Assembly: GCA_023362775.1 (NCBI GenBank)
Contig: JALMGJ010000001.1
Span: 63,994,001-64,058,000 of the forward strand
Origin: Charina bottae
Lineage: Eukaryota; Chordata; Lepidosauria; Squamata; Charinaidae
DNA: 64,000 bases
Direction: 5' to 3'
Shown here: positions 57,340 to 64,000 of the stretch, piece after piece
Numbering within the stretch: the first letter of the stretch is position 1
How the letters are laid out: every line of letters starts with the position of its first letter
The notes under the pieces: model-generated
Told to the model about the DNA's origin: nothing
What the model saw: only the letters and a program-made list of their open reading frames with translations
Database searches by the model: none
Translations under genes and position numbers: made by a program

Positions 57340-57675
57340 GGGGCGTGGTGGCTCAGCGGGTAAGACGCCAGGCTTGTTGATCGGAAGATTGCAAGTTTGG
57401 AGTTTCAAATCCCTAGTCCCACGTGACGGAGTGAGCTCCCGCACTGGCCCCGGCTCTTGCCAACCTAGCAATTCGTAAGCATGCAAATGCAAGCAGATGA
57501 ATAGGTACCACTTCAGTGGGTAGGGAACAGCGTTTCGCGCGCGTCATGCCGGCCACATGACTGTGGAAGCGTCTTCGGACAACGCTGGTTCTTCGGCTAA
57601 CAAACGGAGATGAGCACCGGCCCCTGGAGTCGGACACGACTGCACAAAATGTACAGGGGGAACCTTTACCTTTTT
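57340..57675 (+). mobile_element. tRNA-derived SINE with BovB-like tail
   Basis: Same SINE as at 55185: head GGGGCGTGGTGGCTCAGCGG, box A TGGCTCAGCGGG, box B decayed (AGTTTCAAATCC), body and 3' GAGTCGGACACGACTGCACA. Likely target duplication atgtgtagat (57326-57335, 57678-57687). It sits in a local duplication of GAATATCTTAATTATCTCTG (57229 and 57301). Confidence 0.9.
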
Positions 57676-59982
57676 ATATGTGTAGATAGGTCTATTTATG
57701 TTTGTGTATGAACTTAAATATTTTAAATGTTATGCCACCTCTACTGACTTACGTCACCCTAACCTGACCTTGCCACATGAACAGTTTTATGTAGGAAAAT
57801 GTGTACGTGTATTTTGAACTTAAGATAAAATTTAGACTCTGACCAGTCTTCTCAAATGCATAAGAATAAGAGACTTTGAGTTTTGCTTATTACAGAGGCT
57901 TTGAAGATAGTTGCTAAAAGAAATTCATGTTCTCTCAGGATGACTATTCCCTCCTATAGCAAGCTTAAAAAAATTAGAATTGTTAATAATGTATCTGTAT
58001 CTGTTATCATTAAGTCAAAAACTTGATAATTATTTCCAGATATATTTCCTTGGCGCTCTCAGTTTTACAAGAATTAAGAGTATTGACCTTCTATTTTAAG
58101 ATCTCACCTAATTTAGCTGGAAGAGCATAATTATGAATGTTATTTTCCCAAACTCTATTATTTTCTTAGAAACATTTTCTAGCATCCAATATTTGCATAT
58201 AAGATATTCCTGAACAGATAATAAAATTGAATATTAAGGGGATCAACGCAACTGTACCACATACTGGTTATGGTGAGGGAATCCTATCTAAAACCACAGT
58301 GGAGATAAAATTAATTCAGACTATTTTACAGAATAACACTTAGGAATTGACATTCCTCATGCACCAAAGCTTTCCAAGATAATTGAGCTTTATATTACTA
58401 TTGTAACTCTTGATGGAGACCAGTCTACATCTCTAGGAGTGCTATTGGGTGACCATATTCCAGAGTTCTTTCCTTAATGATGACATATGAAGCTGATATT
58501 TCAGTAATAATTACAACAGGCAGATGGTTCATATGGGAGAACTCACAAAGATATTTATTCTCAGAATTGTTCAAACATGATTCTCTTTCCCTTGCAAGAA
58601 AGCTAGCCAGCTTCAGTGTTGGATATGAGCTAGTGTCTATATGCTCATAAGAAAACCACAAAGTGGTCCACTCCAGGGAATGTATTTTAAGTTCTGAAAA
58701 TAAAAACTTGAACCATAATTGCCCCATGATAAGTTTAGCAACTGATTTATGTTTTACAGCTCTGTTCACATGTCCTGCTCAGTCATAGGCTATTACATGA
58801 CATATTTATCCATGGCTAACTGAAGTTGACCCATTTTTTGGGTTTGCATAATACACTGAACTATAACTGTATCTGGGCTGGATTTGTGTGACCCAAAAAA
58901 CTAAAGTTGGGTTTTATGATACACTGAACTTATGTGTGATTCAGTATTGTATGCAGACACATCTGTATACTTGTGAAGGCAAAAGTCTTACTGTATGCAG
59001 ATCTTTCTCATTCATCAGTGTTTTTAAGTTTTAGACATTTGGTGCCAGAATATCAATGCTTGAATTAAAAATATAAAGAAGCATTTTAACCATTTTTCTG
59101 CTTCAATGAAGAATAGTCTCAAAGTTTAACTGCCATTTCATCTTTGCCCAGTCTCACTAAGTGGCAGCTCCTAGCCATCCTTATCCAGGCTCAGGATTGG
59201 ACTGGATTGGTATTTGACTGGAGACTTATGGGAAATGTCAAGCTAGAGTGGAAAATTAAGAAAATAATAATGGAAGAATACAATGGGAACACTTCAAGAT
59301 TTCTGAAAATAACAAGGACATGATCATGAAATCACCAGGCATTGAGTTCACCTTGAAGGAGACTTTGCCTTATCTTTGCATTGTTTTTACTTATTTTCAA
59401 AGATAGTTTCTACGTACATGTTCAATATATATTATAATTTACAATTTTAAAAATGGAAAATTTAGTGTATTCTTTCTTGGATTCAGAAATTTTACTGTAA
59501 GAAAAACTATTTTAGTTTTGTCTCATTTTTATAAGCCTTCATTTTTTCTTGTTTCCACTGCTATTGAAATTTTGATTTCATGTACATGTTCATATATGTG
59601 TAATTTAACAAATGTATCATTTTTATAAAGTAAATTTTTATATAGTGGTATCTCAGATTAAATGGTTTTTGCATACATGTTTCCCCTGAAAATGCATAAA
59701 TTTAATAGCAATTAGGAAAATGTTGGGGAAAAATAAATGTAGGAGAATATAAATTTGAAGCTTTCTAAGAATACCTGGCTTAAGAGAATTTGAAAGTATT
59801 TCCATCAAACTTCATTTTAGCTTTAAATGGTGTATTATATTTGAACTATTCCAAATTTACAAATTAATGTGCTGTAATCTGTTAGAATATCTCTGGAACA
59901 TGAGTTATTTTTATCTATTTTAAATTAGTGTAAATGATCATTATTTTAAGTAAGTCTGTTCTTTCCCTTTGTTTTTGTACAG

Positions 59983-60101
59983 TCATGGAATGGGGAGATG
60001 ATGTTAGATCAATTTCAGAAGATGAGGCTGTGATGCTGGTGAACCATCAAGCAACAGGAGATGTTTGCACTCTAATGATGTGCCTTCAAGACAAAGGCAC
60101 G
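59983..60101 (+). CDS. LPGAT1: LPGAT1, second coding exon (catalytic HX4D motif)
   Basis: Acceptor TTTTTGTACAG/TCATGG, donor ACG/GTATGC. 119 bases that complete codon 80 and bring the total to 119 codons, ending in phase 0. It encodes VMEWGDDVRSISEDEAVML, then VNHQATGDVCTLMMCLQDKGT. NHQATGD supplies the HX4D catalytic motif of AGPAT/PlsC acyltransferases (His101 and Asp106 by my numbering). The two flanking splice phases fit the exons before and after, which supports the model. Confidence 0.95.
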
Positions 60102-60345
60102 GTATGCTACTTTTATATATACCATTGATATACTTGTTGAACCACCTGGGTAATTTTCTCAGAAGTATAACATTGGAAGACTCATGCACAAATCTATGTC
60201 CATCCAATACTTTAACCATATTTTTATTTCTATATCTTCTCACATTAACTTATATATTTACATGTCTGTGCTTTGGAAGCAGGACACACAAACCATAGAG
60301 GTGTGTGCAAGTCAGGCAGCATTGAAGTCTGTCTGTCTGGCCATC

Positions 60346-60370
60346 CCATCCATCCATCCATCCATCCATC
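60346..60370. repeat. (CATC)n microsatellite
   Basis: About six CATC units. Confidence 0.9.
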
Positions 60371-60479
60371 TTTCTGCTCTGATGTATAGTCATGACAACT
60401 AATAAAAATTTGAGTATTGAAGTTAAAATATAGACATTTAAAAAACAAAACCATCAAATCATTTGACAGTTAAGAGTCT

Positions 60480-61900
60480 GATGGAAGAGATGCATTTTTA
60501 CAAATTTCCTAAACCCTGAGAGAATGGGGGCCAGATGTAAATCCCAAGGGAGTGGATGGCATATGTAAGAGAAGAGCCTCTCCCACATGCTAGAAAGATG
60601 AGCCTTGGATGGTATGGACATATTCAAGAGGGCCTCTGTTTCTGATCTTACAAATGAAACAAGTTTGTAACAGGAGAAGCTGTCCCTTCGGTAATCAGGG
60701 ACTTATTTTTTTAAGACTATAAAGGTCATTAACAACATCTTAAATTGTGCCCAGTAAGCAAATGACTACCACTGCAGATCTTTCAGCATGGGCATCATTT
60801 GAATCCCTATCTTGCACCAGTTGGAGATTCACCTGTAGTGTTTTGTACTAACTTCAATTTTCAGATACTTTTCAAAGATAACTCCAGTAGAGCACATTTC
60901 AGTACTCAAGATAGGATGTAACCAGGGCATGAATAAGGGTTCAAATCTGACTGGCTCAGGAAGGATGCAGCTGGTGTACTAGATGTAGTTGTGCAAATAT
61001 CTTCCTTTCTCCCCTGTCACTGTCACCAAAGAATCTAGTCACAGCTGAGGTTCAAGGAGCATTCCTACACTGGGATTCTGATCTTCTAGGGGGAATGCAA
61101 TCTTATCCAAAAGAGGCTGAACCTCAGTCCCTGAGTCCTGTTTACAAATTTTTCATCTTGTCTTCATTTAATTCAACCATTTCTCTTTCATCCAGCCCTT
61201 TTTTGAACTTAGGAAAGATTCAAAAGTACTAATTGAATTCAGTGGTAGGGAGCCATAGAGTTGGGTATCATTAATATAATGTGACCATCCTCCAAACTCT
61301 AGATAAATTCCCCCAGGGGTTTTACATGGATGTTGAACAGTATGGGTGACAAGATGGAAGCCTGTGGGTCACCATGGGACAGTAGTTTTCAGCACCACTT
61401 TCTGGACATAGTCTAACTGGAAATAACAGAAATAATTGTAAAACAGTGTCATGATGTCCCAGTGCCATTAGGAGCCCAGAAGGATACCTTGCTTGATGGT
61501 ATTGAAAGTTACCAAGAGGTCCAGGACAACTTGCAGACTCACATTTTCCCTATCCAATGTCCAGTAAAGGGCATCCACAAAGGCAACCAATGCAGTTTTA
61601 GTATCATATCCTGGCTAAAAAAACCAGCTGAAATTGATTCAGGAAATCAGTATCATTCAGATGAGTCTAAAGCTGTAAGGCCTCACCTTCATCAATTTTC
61701 CCAGAAATGGAACATTTGAGACTGGCCTATATTTATACCAGTCTCCCAGGTTAAGGGAGCATTTCTTTGTAAAGATCTGATTTCTGTCTCCTTTAGATGA
61801 GAATGGGACATATCCTTCCCAGAAGGAGGCATTATTATATATCTTAATCATGAAACTAGTCTCATCCTGGCAAATTCAGCCAGCCAAGAGGTGCAACAGT
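60480..61900 (-). mobile_element. Ancient L2-type LINE
   Basis: On the minus strand: YRPVSNVPFLGKL (about 61695-61735), matching the NFRPVSHLPFLGKV block, then further on GSILSPILFNIHVKP (about 61325-61370) and a decayed YADD region (NDTQLYGS, about 61250-61280), then the C-terminal part. Frames are broken throughout. Confidence 0.7.
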
Positions 61901-62739
61901 CAAGTGACCAGGTGGTGGCACACATCTCTCCATGCACTTTCACAAACAGTTGCTGGGTTACTTGTCTACAATTTTTTCGTACTCTAAAAACTAAGATCAA
62001 ATTGGATCTACTCACATTTATTCTAAAAGAATGATGCAAATTGTTCATACTGTAGCATGCCATTGACTGTTCTGGCTCCCCTCATCCAACATCTTGAAGA
62101 AGGAGATGCTGTACAGTTTTTCACGAAAATAAGCTAAGCTAGATCAGCAGAAGGCACAAAGCAATAGATTTGCCTTGTCGCTTTTGAAGAACAGTTATTA
62201 TTTTAATCAGTGTTGTATGGTGAATGTTACTTTTACCGAGGAATAGAAAATAAAGCAGTGGGCATTCAGAGTCAGCAACTGTTTTTCTTTTACATTTACA
62301 TACAAGAGATAATAGCTGCCAAATAAAATTTACTTTGTTGCAGTAGTCTTTCCTTATAAAATGTTCTTACATCTGACAGTCACATACGCAAGATGAAATG
62401 GGATTTTTGCATTTTATATTCAGTTTTGATGTTCAGTAATCTTTTTCTGTAATAATGTTCAGTAATCTTTTTCTGATTACTGGATTTATAAGGGAATACA
62501 TGACGTATTATGATTTATAAAGGAATAATTATAAAGCTGACCTTTGAGCTGATTTAAGTTTCAATCATGAAGCATGCATCCTTGCCATATTTCTTTGTGG
62601 TGGTGGGAGGGAGAAAATCTTGCTTAAACTTTTCATCTCCAGTCATTTTTGTGCTCAATCATTACATTTCTGGAACAGGAAAATTGACAAAAATTAAAGT
62701 AAGCCCTTTCCTTGTCTTGGGTCTAACTGTATAAGTATT

Positions 62740-62990
62740 TATTCAATAATATTTATTTATTTATTATTTAAATTTGTATTACCGCCCATCTCCTCCAACC
62801 AGGGAACTCTGGGCGGTTCACAACAAAACAAGTTAAAAGTATAAAATTACAACATCAATAAATTACATATAAAATCCAGATAGAAAGATGTTAATTAGAA
62901 GGCGGGTTTCATGGCACCAGCCACTCCCAAGAGGAACTATTGGCATTCCCATCCCAAGCAAGGCGGCAGAACCAGGTCTTCCAGTTATTA
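62740..62990 (-). mobile_element. L2-type LINE 3' end
   Basis: Close copy of 32328-32578: TTTATTTATTATTTAAATTTG tail, ACCGCCCATCTCC / CTCTGGGCGGTTCACAAC, and codons for KTWFCRLAWDGNANSS at the 5' side. Confidence 0.8.
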
Positions 62991-63362
62991 ATGAAACTGG
63001 ATTTTAAATAATAAGATATATCCCAGATGCTCAAGGAATAGAAATCTGTTGATTTTATATAAAATGAAAGTGAGGATTTTAGAATGAAGGAGAAATATAC
63101 TGAGAGACAATGTTGCTTTAGTAAATATTTCTTGAAAGCTAATAGGCTTTTAGTAAAAACATTTACATGAAAATTATCTTGATGCAATTTGTATTCAGTT
63201 TTATATTTAATAATAAAAATATTTTTCTTATTTTTATATATTTGCTTGCATGTCACTTACAAAAAACACATGCTTATATCTGATGGCACAAAAAAACCTA
63301 TCTCTGATTTTTGTTTTGTTTATATGCAGAATACACACTATTTCTTATCTAAATTTTCCCAG

Positions 63363-63458
63363 GTTGTTCGTCAGATGATGTGGCTGATGGATCATATTTT
63401 TAAATACACAAATTTTGGAATTGTATCTCTGATTCATGGAGACTTCTTTATAAGACAG
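63363..63458 (+). CDS. LPGAT1: LPGAT1, third coding exon
   Basis: Acceptor TTTCCCAG/GTTGTT. It encodes VVRQMMWLMDHIFK and YTNFGIVSLIHGDFFIRQ, residues 120-151, with the GDFFIRQ segment corresponding to acyltransferase motif II. The exon must end at CAG 63456-63458, where similarity to LPGAT1 stops. The next bases are GCAAGA, so the intron starts with GC, not GT. No alternative GT is near. The rest of the enzyme, about 220 residues in the known family, lies beyond the window. Confidence 0.92.
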
Positions 63459-64000
63459 GCAAGAACAAATAGAAATATTTTAATGGCAAAATCTACTTTC
63501 CTAAATGTTTGTTTATTCCTTGCTATGATTGTCAATATATATTAAATTGAAATCCATTTTCAAATAGTGTCAACAACTAATAAAAATGTTAACAGAATGT
63601 GGAGAAACATACAATAGCTACTAAGAAGACTGGTTTGGTATTATGTATAGATACGCTCCCTATTTATTTTGTTCACCAGGTTAGAAGTCTCAGGCCTCTG
63701 TTTGCAGCAAACCATGCTTTTTGGGGATTGGAGTACATGGTATGCCACAACTTTCTAATCCTTTTGCAGTGGGAGATAGGAACAGAATATTTTGCATCCC
63801 TTCTAAAATGTCAGGGGACCAGAAATTGTAATAATATATCCTTGATATACAAAACCATTTATATGCTTTATAGATTTGGAAGGGGTCATTTAGACTGTAA
63901 AATTCAACTCCCATAAATCTACCTTATGAATCATATAAATCTGTTAATGTAATCTGCATAGTAGACACATAGGCAAAGAACCCCAAATTGAGTTATTTTT
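63459..64000 (+). other. Start of the next LPGAT1 intron
   Basis: AT-rich; no further LPGAT1 exon is found before the window ends. Reading through would add about 27 unrelated residues and stop at 63542-63544. Confidence 0.7.

Larger units (their letters stand above)
37159..59982 (+). other. LPGAT1 intron (22.8 kb), repeat-filled
   Basis: GTAAGA at 37159 to TTTTTGTACAG at 59982. Most of its content is mobile DNA listed below. Long stretches with no recognised feature: 37159-38113, 38182-38440, 41952-42750, 46520-49144, 49729-51670, 51745-52950, 54560-55170, 55536-57335 and 57688-59980. Small frames in these (for example 50267-50752) show no recognisable protein. Confidence 0.9.
60102..63362 (+). 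other. LPGAT1 intron (3.3 kb)
   Basis: GTATGC at 60102 to TTTTCCCAG at 63362. It holds an old L2 (60480-61900) and an L2 3' end (62740-62990). 61900-62735 has no recognised feature. A CATC-type microsatellite lies at 60346-60370. Confidence 0.85.

Overview
This window is genomic DNA from a vertebrate, most probably a squamate reptile (lizard or snake). The basis is the repeat mix: BovB/RTE LINEs together with tRNA-derived SINEs whose 3' ends resemble the BovB end, several L2-type LINEs, Penelope and CR1 fragments, many short hAT elements with 8-bp target duplications, and two Tc1 elements. The species cannot be named from the sequence.

Only one host gene is visible. On the + strand, a CpG-rich promoter block (about 33.5-35.9 kb) is followed by three coding exons at 36891-37158, 59983-60101 and 63363-63458. 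They join in frame into the first 151 residues of LPGAT1, an endoplasmic-reticulum acyltransferase of the AGPAT/PlsC family. The gene runs off the right edge. Its 22.8-kb intron holds most of the repeats of the right half: a CR1 fragment split by a BovB, a Penelope stub, a Tigger-like DNA transposon split by a second RTE, an intact young Tc1, a hAT nested in a hAT, a decayed Tc1, and two SINEs.

Left of the gene (1-33 kb) is intergenic and made almost wholly of mobile DNA. It starts with gag-pol of a Ty3/gypsy element (1-4113) that keeps a -1 frameshift signal but has one in-frame stop and no 3' end. Next come a 3-kb hAT-like element with 1-kb inverted arms (5224-8204); an old RTE carrying a hAT MITE and an L2 (8440-11791); an L2 relic (13860-15080); a CpG-rich block with a possible signal-peptide first exon behind a hAT-like left end (18387-19350); two near-perfect palindromes (21229-21404); a three-deep nest hAT > L2 > RTE (22335-28452); and a Penelope fragment with a hammerhead-like fold (28543-28921).

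Recurring themes: (i) target-site duplications visible at many insertions, which order the events; (ii) hAT-like elements that carry GC-rich, promoter-like or exon-like cargo, including a roughly 39-bp GC-box/CCAAT/E-box unit shared by three elements with different ends; (iii) LINE/SINE partnership between BovB and the SINE copies. All base-pair counts and identities were made by eye.
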